In this document: positions 17,987 through 25,307 of the stretch, one piece after another
How the letters are laid out: each line of letters opens with the position of its first letter
How positions within the stretch are numbered: the first letter of the stretch is position 1
Origin: an uncultured Planctomycetota bacterium
Lineage (GTDB): Bacteria > Planctomycetota > Planctomycetia > Pirellulales > Thermoguttaceae
Reading direction: 5' to 3'
Assembly: GCA_900317365.1 (NCBI GenBank)
Contig: ONGM01000239.1
Location: 1 to 36,209 of the forward strand
DNA: 36,209 nucleotides
Notes under the pieces: generated by a model
Database searches by the model: none
Seen by the model: only the letters and a program-made list of their open reading frames with translations
What the model was told of the DNA's origin: nothing
Translations under genes and position numbers: made by a program

Positions 17987-18788
17987 CGTTCGTCTCCGAT
18001 TCTCCAGAACGAATGAAAACGAGTTCGCGACGCTCGCCGATCAAATCGACGCCGTAACGATAATGATCGTCGTCAAGTTCCATTTGAATATCGGACGCGG
18101 CTTTCGCGCCGCTCGGACGCGCAACGAGAACAAAATACTCCTTGTTTCTCGGACGCGTTCGCGCAAAATTCGCAAAGGAAAACGCGGTCTCAAAGCGACG
18201 ACCCTGCGGCTCCGCCTGAGAGTACGCGATAATTCGTTCGCCGGAAATATCGACGAACCAAGGCTGCTCTTCGACGGGATCCGGGTACGAATAGACGCTC
18301 TTTTTCTGGAGATCGACCTTCTTCGCAACGGTCTGGGCCGCCGTCTTTCTAGCCTCTTGCGCGCGTTCGAGAATCGCTTCGGTCTCCTTGGCGTCTTGAC
18401 GCGCCTCGGCAAGCTCGGCGGTCAGGCGCTCGAGATCTTCGTCGAGCGCGTCGCGTTCTTTCTGCGCCTCGTCGAGTCGGCGACGCGCCGCATTAAGCTC
18501 CTGACGCGCCTCTTGAAGGGACATGCCGATTCCCGCCGCGTCGACCTCCGCGCTAAGATCGGCGGACGCCTGGACTTCGGCGAGATTGTTGCGCAACGTC
18601 TCGATTTCCTTGCGCGTCTCTTCAACGCGCTCCCGCGACGCCGTCTGCGTCGCCGCCTCCGTTTGCGCGCGGCGCGCCAAGTCGAGCGCGAGAAGAAGCG
18701 TTACCAGCACGACGACCCCGCAAACCGACGTTATCGCGTCCTGGAAGGAAAAGAGCGATATCGGCGATCCGGAACGTTTACGACTCAT
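17976..18788 (-). CDS. MotB/ExbD-like stator B subunit, first copy
   Basis: The protein has 270 residues, the same plan as the next gene and the same MSRKR opening. One membrane segment lies at about 16-38, with Asp17 at its start (FQDAITSVCGVVVLVTLLL). A coiled coil spans about 45-150 and an ExbD-like folded domain ends the protein. Apart from the opening and the aspartate, the two B subunits differ clearly, so this is an old duplication. The gene overlaps both the MotA-like gene upstream and its own paralogue downstream by 11 bases each, through nearly the same sequence (ATGAGTCGTAA and ATGAGCCGTAA). The overlaps suggest the three proteins are made in fixed ratio as one complex in the inner membrane. 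Confidence 0.82.
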   Translation of the reverse strand: MSRKRSGSPISLFSFQDAITSVCGVVVLVTLLLALDLARRAQTEAATQTASRERVEETRKEIETLRNNLAEVQASADLSAEVDAAGIGMSLQEARQELNAARRRLDEAQKERDALDEDLERLTAELAEARQDAKETEAILERAQEARKTAAQTVAKKVDLQKKSVYSYPDPVEEQPWFVDISGERIIAYSQAEPQGRRFETAFSFANFARTRPRNKEYFVLVARPSGAKAASDIQMELDDDHYRYGVDLIGERRELVFIRSGESETNDEP

Positions 18789-19716
18789 CCGCGTCCTCCG
18801 ATTCCTCGTCGAGTTCCTCCTCTGAATCGGCGGCGGCGCGATCGCCCTGCGCGGTCGCCGCGCGGCTCGCGCGAACTTTCTCGCGCGTCTTCTTAACTCG
18901 AAGTTTCGTTACGATATTCGCCGTGCAAAAATCGGCGCACGCGTCGAGAAGCTCCTCTTCCGATTTGTGGACGAACGTATTGAAAAGCTGCAACGCAAGC
19001 GCGACCGCGAGCGCGACGAGCGTCGTTTCAAACGCCGTCGCAAGTCCCGCCGTAACGTCCTTCAACGCCGGCGTCAGCTCCGCTATGTCGCTCGACGCCG
19101 TAAGTACGCCGGCAAAATTTCCAATCGCGGCGGAAAGCCCGAGAACCGTCCCGATAAATCCTAAAATCGGGATCGCCCAAAGGAATCCAGTAATCAGCGA
19201 ATACGTCGTCTCCGATACGTTTTCGTCCTGCTCCGCCTGCGAACGAAAGATCGCGTCGACGTCCGCCACCTGACCGAAATTCCGAAGGTTCGCAAGCGTC
19301 AGCACAATGCGCCGATAAACAAGGAAATCCTTCGGCGACTCCGCGTTCCGCGCGATGATATTCGCCACTTCGTCGACCGTCTCGACCGTCAGCGTGAAAT
19401 TGTCGTCTTTCGGAAGGATCGAAAGTCCGAGCGGCTGCCGCTGCAGTCGTATTTTAAACGTTTTGATCAGAAGAATAAAGAACGTCCAGAAACCGAGAAA
19501 GACGACCGCGTAGTTCGTCCACCCGCGATCGGTGAACATCTCCTTGAAATGACTCGCCGGCGCGACGGACAACGCGCCGTAAAACGCGACCGTCGCCACA
19601 ACTCCGAATATACCCGAGCTGAGCGCTCCCACCTTCGTGTAGCGACCGCCTTCGAAGCCAAATCGACGTTCAAAGTCGCTGCGACGCCATGAGATCTTTC
19701 GGTAGTCGTCCTTCAT
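18778..19716 (-). CDS. MotA/TolQ/ExbB-family proton channel subunit
   Basis: The protein has 312 residues with four membrane segments (about 29-51, 68-87, 172-200, 222-248) and a large cytoplasmic loop between the second and third, the layout of this family. The third segment contains IPILGFIGTVLGLSAAI and the fourth ATAFETTLVALAVAL, which match the pore-lining consensus of TolQ/ExbB. A long acidic tail follows (EEELDEESEDADES). AAGGA about eight bases upstream supports the ATG. The A subunits form a pentamer that works with MotB/ExbD-like partners, and two such genes follow directly with overlaps. No TonB, TolA, flagellar or OmpA-type gene is nearby. The power user of this stator is therefore probably another protein of the cluster. 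Confidence 0.9.
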   Translation of the reverse strand: MKDDYRKISWRRSDFERRFGFEGGRYTKVGALSSGIFGVVATVAFYGALSVAPASHFKEMFTDRGWTNYAVVFLGFWTFFILLIKTFKIRLQRQPLGLSILPKDDNFTLTVETVDEVANIIARNAESPKDFLVYRRIVLTLANLRNFGQVADVDAIFRSQAEQDENVSETTYSLITGFLWAIPILGFIGTVLGLSAAIGNFAGVLTASSDIAELTPALKDVTAGLATAFETTLVALAVALALQLFNTFVHKSEEELLDACADFCTANIVTKLRVKKTREKVRASRAATAQGDRAAADSEEELDEESEDADES

Positions 19717-19809
19717 TTCACGCGTCCTTTCTGTCTGACGCCGTCAATTAACGTTAAATACTCTTTTCTCTCAATAAATTCCGCCGGAGCGCAAAGCGCG
19801 CGTTCGACG

Positions 19810-20526
19810 TTATTCTCCCGTTCCTGAAACGACGGTCGCGTCCGGTTCGTTCGACGCCTCGCTTTCGGAGGCGTTACCGTCGGCGCTCGTAGAGTCGGCG
19901 GCGGCGGGAGACGCCTCCGTCGGTTCGCGACGACTTCGGAGATCGTCGATGACGTCCTGCGGATCGTCGAGATCGCCGTCCCATTCCGAATCGGACCCCG
20001 ACGCCGGCGGCGTCGTTTCCGTCGGTTGAGCGGTCTCTTCGCTCGCGGCCGGCGGCGCGTCCGGAGATTCCGTCGGCGTCCCTTCGCGATTCAATTTCAG
20101 CGCGTAGTACACGATCGCGCCGAGAAGAAACGAAAGGATCGCAAACATGACGACGAATTTCACGGCCGCGTTCGTCGAACGATCCGCTTCTTCGTACGAC
20201 GCGTTCGGCTGCGGAACGTCGTACTCCGTCGCGTACGTCGACGCGCGCGACTGCGCGTTCACGCGCGGAAAGGTCGGCGTCGCGCTCGGCGCCGCGCTCG
20301 GCGAACCGCCCGGACTCGCCGTCCCGCCCGGCGATTGCGTCGCCGCAGCGGTCCGCGCCGCCGCCGCGCGCTCGTAATCGGAGCATATCGCCGCTACCGT
20401 CGTCTCGCTACCGTCTCGCCACGCGCGCGTCTGCAAATCCAAATCGCCGCGTCGGACAAGTTCCACAACAAAATTCAACGGAACGACGCGTCGCGCGCCG
20501 TTCATCTCGATCGCATATCTCGCCAT
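19810..20526 (-). CDS. Single-pass membrane protein with a GYF_2-like N-terminal domain
   Basis: The protein has 238 residues. The first 50 or so (ARYAIEMNGARRVVPLNFVV, then LVRRGDLDLQTRAWRDG) resemble the N-terminus of the large 25308-27962 protein (AKVQILINGQVQETDLNL, then LYRSGHLDGDTPVRYEN). I read both as a divergent GYF_2-like domain without the classical G-P-F/Y core. A Pro/Ser/Ala-rich linker leads to one membrane segment (about 121-144) and an acidic, Ser/Thr-rich tail without an obvious fold. The stop of the upstream beta-helix gene is only about ten bases away, so the two are probably co-translated. The spacer of about 93 bases to the channel gene contains the palindrome TTAACGTTAA. 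Function unknown; an adaptor role is plausible. Confidence 0.75.
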   Translation of the reverse strand: MARYAIEMNGARRVVPLNFVVELVRRGDLDLQTRAWRDGSETTVAAICSDYERAAAARTAAATQSPGGTASPGGSPSAAPSATPTFPRVNAQSRASTYATEYDVPQPNASYEEADRSTNAAVKFVVMFAILSFLLGAIVYYALKLNREGTPTESPDAPPAASEETAQPTETTPPASGSDSEWDGDLDDPQDVIDDLRSRREPTEASPAAADSTSADGNASESEASNEPDATVVSGTGE

Positions 20527-20536
20527 AACTTACCAA

Positions 20537-22978
20537 CTAACGCTTCACCGTGTTGTCGTCGCCTATTCGACACGCGTCCTTGCTCCCCGGCGAAAGTCTA
20601 AAATTCAAAATATTCTTTTCAAAGAGCGACCCGCCGACCTCGCCGCCACCGCCGCCGGAAGCCGCAAAAGACGTGCGATTGCGCGTAAAGTACGAACTCT
20701 TAACCGTCGCGAACCCGCCGTCGAACGTCGCGATCGCCGCCCCGTCGTTCGACGAAAACTCGCAAAATTCCACGTCGATTCGCCCGCCGCTCGTCGCCTC
20801 GAACGCGGTCGTCGTAAAGCGCTCCGCCTTGCAGCCGCGAAACGTCGCTCTAGAGCCGGAACCGGTCGCGACGACCGCGACCGAATCCGCGCCGTCGCGA
20901 CCGTCGAACTCGCAATCGAGGAACGTCGCCTCGCCCCCCGGCGCGATCTTGAAGATTGGCTCCGACGTCCCAATCGTCGCGCTCGACTTCTCGCGCTCGA
21001 AACGCGCGTTCTTAAACACGACCTTCGACGTAACGACGATCGGCGAACTGAACCCGACGACGATCGTTCCCGCCTCGTCGCTCTCGGACGACGCGCCGAC
21101 CACAACGAGCGATTTGTCGATTAGCGCGTCTTTGCCCGCGTCGATCGTCGCGCCAGATTCAAGCCGGATCACCGCGCCTTCGCTCGACTTCTCGAGCGCG
21201 TCCGCAAAGCTCTTCTTGCCGTTCGCGACGACGCTCGGCGCCACGAGCGCGAGACTCTCGTCCGGCGCGTAATCCGCACGAATCGTCTCCCACGTCGGTT
21301 CCGGTTCCGACTCGCTCTCGTCCGCGTCCTTCTCCGCGACCTCCGCGCCTAAGTAGACCTTCCGCTTGCCTTCGTCGGCCTCTTTCGCGGAATATTTCGC
21401 GAAAATCTCGCCGCTCAGCGCGCTATACGCCCAGAACTCCACGTCGCAAACTCGGAGCGCGTAATCCGTCTGATTGTAACGGTACGCGTTCTGACCGACG
21501 ACGCGCGTCTCAAAGGTCTTCGTCGTCGCGTACGTCTCGTTCACGCTCTCCGGCGTCAGTCGGCAGAGACACAGAACGCGGCCGTAACGCTCAAGCTCCT
21601 TACCCTTCTCCGGCGGAAGGTTCGTCACCCACCAGCTGAGCGGAGCGCGATTGCGAAGCGCGCGCCGTTCGTACGTCGCCTTATTCCGACGACTCCGTTT
21701 CACCTGATCGACTTCCATCGCGAGTCCGTACAATTTAAGCTCGCCTTTCGCGACGCTCGGAAAGGACGCGACGTACTTCAGCATGAACGGTCGAGTCGCC
21801 GGATCGACGGACTCCGGCAAAAAACGTATCGGCTTGATCTCGTCGCGATGCGCTTGATAAAATTCGGCGCTATACATGTCGAAATCGTAGGCAAAATCGA
21901 GCTTTCTCAATTCGCACTGCTTTTTGCCGACGAAAAAATGCGACTCGACGAGATCGAACCCGAAGCCTAGCCTGCGGTCGGACCCGGCGAGCACGAACGC
22001 GAGGGTCGAGCCGTACTTAACCGTTCCGAAGAGGGTGCGATCCGCCGCCTCGCGCCGTATTTCGTCGAGGCGCTCGTCGTACGCGCGATCGCTTTCACCC
22101 GACTTCCGCGCGACGTTAAACGCCGCCGACGCCTGGAGCGCGGCGACGACCTGCTCCACGCTATGCCCTCGGAATCCCGGCGGAATCTGCGTCGTGTCGC
22201 GATCGAACGGCTCCGCGAGGTATCCGGACGAGTCGAGACGAAGAGCGCCGCGCTCCGCGAGTTCGTCCTGCAACGTCCGAATCAGCGCGAGAACCTCTTC
22301 CCACGCGCGGCGCGCGCGTTCCGACTGTATCGCGTTCGCAAACTCGTCCGAACCCAACTCGACGCTCGCCTGCGAAAGGTAGTCGCCGAGACTCTCCGCC
22401 GAGTTCGCGTCGAGAAGATCGAGGCGCTCGCGCCAGCGGGTCAGCGTCTCGTGGAGCTGATCGAGACGATCGACGGTAAGTAGGGACGGATCGAACTGCG
22501 TCGCCGACTCCTCGTTCCGAAAGACCTCCCAAAAGAGCGGGTCGCTCGCCGCCTCGCCTAGCCCGCCCGCCTCGCCTGCCTCGCCGGACTCGTCGGGGTC
22601 GCCTTCCTCGCCTAGCCCGCCTGCGTCGTCAGATTCGTCGGTAGCGGAAGGCTTAGGCGATCGTTTTTGCTTCGTTCGGGTAGACTCCGATTTTTCGGAA
22701 CGCTCCGCCGATTCCGGGACGCGCGCGTCGACGCGTTCGGGCGCGGTATGGTCAGGCGCGGCGGCGCCCGGCGCCGTGTCGGGCGGATTCGTCGGGGTCG
22801 GCTCCGAGCGCGAGAGCGTCGCAAAGAGGACGTAGCCCAAAATGACGACGAGAACGACGAGAACCCCGATAATGAACGGAGCAAACGCCGACCGTCTTCG
22901 CGCGCGCGGCGACGGCGCCGCCTGGGTCGCCTCGCCCGGCGCGCGATTTTCGGTTTGATCGTTCAGTTCCGGCGTCAT
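20537..22978 (-). CDS. Membrane-anchored right-handed beta-helix protein (third paralogue)
   Basis: With the ATG at 22978 the protein has 813 residues. The frame stays open 66 codons further, but that extension crosses a tandem repeat and a possible promoter and looks non-coding. Parts in order: one membrane segment (about 31-55); an acidic Gly/Glu linker; a helical region; a middle domain with the landmarks RGHSVEQV, LFGTVKYGSTLAFVL and CDVEFWAYSALSGEIF; and, from about residue 590, repeated short strands with stacked Asn, Cys and Gly (FKNARFE, FLDCEFDG, FRGCKAERF, VEFCEFSSN, VKSSYFTRN). This is the look of a parallel beta-helix such as in pectate lyases. No lyase catalytic set can be identified. 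It shares the middle and beta-helix parts with the two genes upstream. Confidence 0.85.
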   Translation of the reverse strand: MTPELNDQTENRAPGEATQAAPSPRARRRSAFAPFIIGVLVVLVVILGYVLFATLSRSEPTPTNPPDTAPGAAAPDHTAPERVDARVPESAERSEKSESTRTKQKRSPKPSATDESDDAGGLGEEGDPDESGEAGEAGGLGEAASDPLFWEVFRNEESATQFDPSLLTVDRLDQLHETLTRWRERLDLLDANSAESLGDYLSQASVELGSDEFANAIQSERARRAWEEVLALIRTLQDELAERGALRLDSSGYLAEPFDRDTTQIPPGFRGHSVEQVVAALQASAAFNVARKSGESDRAYDERLDEIRREAADRTLFGTVKYGSTLAFVLAGSDRRLGFGFDLVESHFFVGKKQCELRKLDFAYDFDMYSAEFYQAHRDEIKPIRFLPESVDPATRPFMLKYVASFPSVAKGELKLYGLAMEVDQVKRSRRNKATYERRALRNRAPLSWWVTNLPPEKGKELERYGRVLCLCRLTPESVNETYATTKTFETRVVGQNAYRYNQTDYALRVCDVEFWAYSALSGEIFAKYSAKEADEGKRKVYLGAEVAEKDADESESEPEPTWETIRADYAPDESLALVAPSVVANGKKSFADALEKSSEGAVIRLESGATIDAGKDALIDKSLVVVGASSESDEAGTIVVGFSSPIVVTSKVVFKNARFEREKSSATIGTSEPIFKIAPGGEATFLDCEFDGRDGADSVAVVATGSGSRATFRGCKAERFTTTAFEATSGGRIDVEFCEFSSNDGAAIATFDGGFATVKSSYFTRNRTSFAASGGGGGEVGGSLFEKNILNFRLSPGSKDACRIGDDNTVKR

Positions 22979-22980
22979 AG

Positions 22981-23028
22981 CGTGTCGTCTCTTTAGCGTT
23001 TCGTCTCTTTGTCGTTTCGTATTATTAC
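22981..23028. repeat. 16-base tandem repeat before the third beta-helix gene
   Basis: Units at 22981-22996 and 22997-23012 (cgtttcgtctctttgt and a near copy) with a partial third to 23028. They form the leader just upstream of the ATG at 22978. Confidence 0.8.
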
Positions 23029-23104
23029 ACGCGCTCGCCGCCCCTTGGGTCGACGTCGAACGCAACGGCGGTTCGCGCGCGCGCCCGCCTTCATTTCGCC
23101 TATC

Positions 23105-23133
23105 ATTATCGACGAGGAAAGCGTCGCGCGCAA
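23105..23133 (-). promoter_or_regulatory. Possible promoter in the 290-base gap before the third beta-helix gene
   Basis: On the minus strand TTGCGC (23128-23133) is separated by 17 bases from GATAAT (23105-23110), about 125 bases before the ATG at 22978. The -10 box is good and the -35 box is weak. I see nothing else in the gap except the 16-base repeats. Confidence 0.35.
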
Positions 23134-23268
23134 GTGGCGCCGCGCTTTTCTCGCCGCGCAAATCGCCTGAAATCAACGCCGAATTGTCGCGCCGACGATT
23201 TCGCCGCCTCGTCGCGACGCCGCGCGACTTCTACGACGACGAAACGCCTGAACGTCGCAACAAAACGC

Positions 23269-25284
23269 CTATTTCAAGAGTTTCGGATCAAGTCGAAGAG
23301 GTTTCCAGTCCTTTTCTTTGTGGTTCCACATTTGATTTTGAATCAAGAGGGCGTTCGCGCCTTTAAAGTCGCAAAAGTTATTGGCAAAGAAGGAATCGCG
23401 AATCACAGTTTTCCCCTTCGCGTCGGAAGCCCCCGCGACGAAACAGTGGTGAAAATAGGTTTTGTCAATCTCGACGTGTTTGGATTCCAAACAGAAAATC
23501 CCAACCGATTTGTTAATTTTCGGCGTCGCCGACCTAACGGACGAAGAATAAGACGAGGGGTACGAATAATCATAAATTGACGTCTTTGACGAAGGCGACC
23601 TCTTCTTTCCATACGAGCCGTCGAATTCGCACAAGGTCGCGTTCAATCGCCCTTGCTGTACGCCGACCGCGCAATCCCCAAATTCGCGAAAATTGCAACG
23701 CGTAAACTCAACGGTTCCGCGATTCACCAGAATAAGCTCGCGCTCGTTAGTCGGTATTCCGACAAATTCGCAGTCCTTAAACGTCGCGGCGCCGCAAATA
23801 ACAAAAAAAGGATTGTCAGTATCGCTAGCGATTTTATCAAAAACAAATCGGATATTTTTGAAATACGCGCGTCGCCCTTTGGGTATCAGAATATAGTCTC
23901 CTGAACCGAACTCCAACGTCGACCTAACTCCCTTTTCGCCGGTCCCAAGAAACGCGACGCCGTCCGCAGGAATAAAATACTTTGAATTCAAGAAATCGAC
24001 AGAAATCGTCGTCCCCGCAGGAACGGCGACGGCCTTTGAATCCATCACGCCGTAGCCGTAGCTAATTGCGTTCAGTTTGTCGCTTTCACTGAGAGTCGTC
24101 GACGGTTTGCGGGTTTCCCAACTCTGAACGTTGATTTTCGTGTCGTTGCGATACATACGCCACACGTCCGTATTGACGACGGAGCGAGTCGACTCGTTTT
24201 CTTTGAGCGCCGCTTGTGAATTCGCGTCGGAACCGGACGCGCCCCCGGACGCGACGTCTTCCGACGCGACGTCGTCCGCCGCCGCGATGCGCGCCCCAAG
24301 CGGTATTTCAAAGGGGGGCGCGTCGACAAAGTAATCGCCGGCGCCCATCATACCGCCTCCGCGCGGCAGTCTGAACCGCGGAGTCTTGCTTAGCGCTGTT
24401 ATCGCATGATCAAGCGGCATTGCGGCGAGAGGCGCCATCGTCGTTCGATCGTAAAGCCATAATTCGACGTCGCGCGCGCTTATACTCGCAAAGTCTTCCT
24501 CCAAATCTGTCGTCGCGGCCGATTCCGGCGTCGCGGTCGGTTCGACCGTCGCTTCCGATTCGTCGTCGTCCGAAAAATCCAAGTTCGACGCAGAATACGC
24601 AAAAACGGTTGCGTCGTCGTTCGATTCGCACTTCGGAGTAAAAACGATCGCCGCGCCGATTTGATCTTTTAAAGCGCGAGCGCGTTCCGCGTCGACTCCG
24701 GTCAGGTAAATCGTGCGAGGCTCCCTGCGCAGACCGGCGTTCTCTCGCCCTTTCGGCGACTCGTACACCAACATAAAGTGCGTTTCCCCGCGCGTCTCAA
24801 CCGGAACGGAACGCGTCCCGTCGAGCGATACGCTCGGCGGAAGAGGAAAATCAATCTGAACGCTCACGCGTTTTGCGTCCGCGTCGTAAGTCGATTTTAA
24901 ACTGAACGTTTGACTTGGAACCGATTGGAACGTTTCCGACGTTCGCGCGACGACGGCGACGCGCGATCCACGTTTGATCTCGCCGTAAAGCGGTTCGGAA
25001 CTCCACGACTCCTTTAACGCTTTAACGCGCGCGGCGTACTCGTCCGTACTCTCGAATTCATCTTTCGGCGCAACCTTCTTCGGCGTTAGCGATTCCATGA
25101 GAAGTTCGAGATCGACGCCGAGATAATCCGGGGTCAACGTCGACTTCGCTCCTCGCCAAGGTTTCGTCGAAAAAACGGGTTCCGCGCACGGCGAACTCGA
25201 CGTGAACGTCAAACAAGCCAGAACCGTAAGCGCATAAAGAACGCGACGGCGCACGATGATTTGCGCAAACAATTGCAATTTCAT
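23269..25284 (-). CDS. Exported right-handed beta-helix protein (second paralogue)
   Basis: The protein has 671 residues from the ATG at 25284. A GTG six codons upstream is also in frame, but GGGAGG five bases before the ATG decides. The N-terminus is a signal peptide (basic RRR, then VLYALTVLACLTF). Cleavage by signal peptidase I near CAEP or lipidation at the Cys of VLAC are both possible. The middle part shares landmarks with its neighbours: LTPDYLGVDLELL, EPLYGEIKRGSRVAV and DVELWLYDRTTMAPL. From about residue 440 it becomes a beta-helix with FKNIRFVF, FKDCEFVG, FTRCNFREF, TLCEFDGS and RDSFFANNF. Of the three paralogues only this one has no retained membrane helix, so it should be released or lipid-anchored outside the inner membrane. 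It sits 23 bases after the first paralogue. Confidence 0.85.
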   Translation of the reverse strand: MKLQLFAQIIVRRRVLYALTVLACLTFTSSSPCAEPVFSTKPWRGAKSTLTPDYLGVDLELLMESLTPKKVAPKDEFESTDEYAARVKALKESWSSEPLYGEIKRGSRVAVVARTSETFQSVPSQTFSLKSTYDADAKRVSVQIDFPLPPSVSLDGTRSVPVETRGETHFMLVYESPKGRENAGLRREPRTIYLTGVDAERARALKDQIGAAIVFTPKCESNDDATVFAYSASNLDFSDDDESEATVEPTATPESAATTDLEEDFASISARDVELWLYDRTTMAPLAAMPLDHAITALSKTPRFRLPRGGGMMGAGDYFVDAPPFEIPLGARIAAADDVASEDVASGGASGSDANSQAALKENESTRSVVNTDVWRMYRNDTKINVQSWETRKPSTTLSESDKLNAISYGYGVMDSKAVAVPAGTTISVDFLNSKYFIPADGVAFLGTGEKGVRSTLEFGSGDYILIPKGRRAYFKNIRFVFDKIASDTDNPFFVICGAATFKDCEFVGIPTNERELILVNRGTVEFTRCNFREFGDCAVGVQQGRLNATLCEFDGSYGKKRSPSSKTSIYDYSYPSSYSSSVRSATPKINKSVGIFCLESKHVEIDKTYFHHCFVAGASDAKGKTVIRDSFFANNFCDFKGANALLIQNQMWNHKEKDWKPLRLDPKLLK

Positions 25285-25289
25285 AAATT

Positions 25290-25295
25290 CCTCCC
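25290..25295 (-). promoter_or_regulatory. Strong Shine-Dalgarno site fixing the start of the exported beta-helix protein
   Basis: GGGAGG on the minus strand, five bases before the ATG at 25284. It places the start at MKLQLF, which gives a clean signal peptide. Confidence 0.7.
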
Positions 25296-25307
25296 GTCGC
25301 ACGGCGT

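Noticed and set aside
17078..19716. A Zorya anti-phage system (ZorA/ZorB)
   Set aside because: The channel gene fits loosely, but the B proteins lack the OmpA-like domain of ZorB and there are no ZorC, ZorD or ZorE genes nearby.
22979..23176. A 66-residue N-terminal extension of the third beta-helix protein
   Set aside because: It crosses the 16-base repeats and a possible promoter, is low in hydrophobic structure, and the membrane anchor follows the ATG at 22978 normally.
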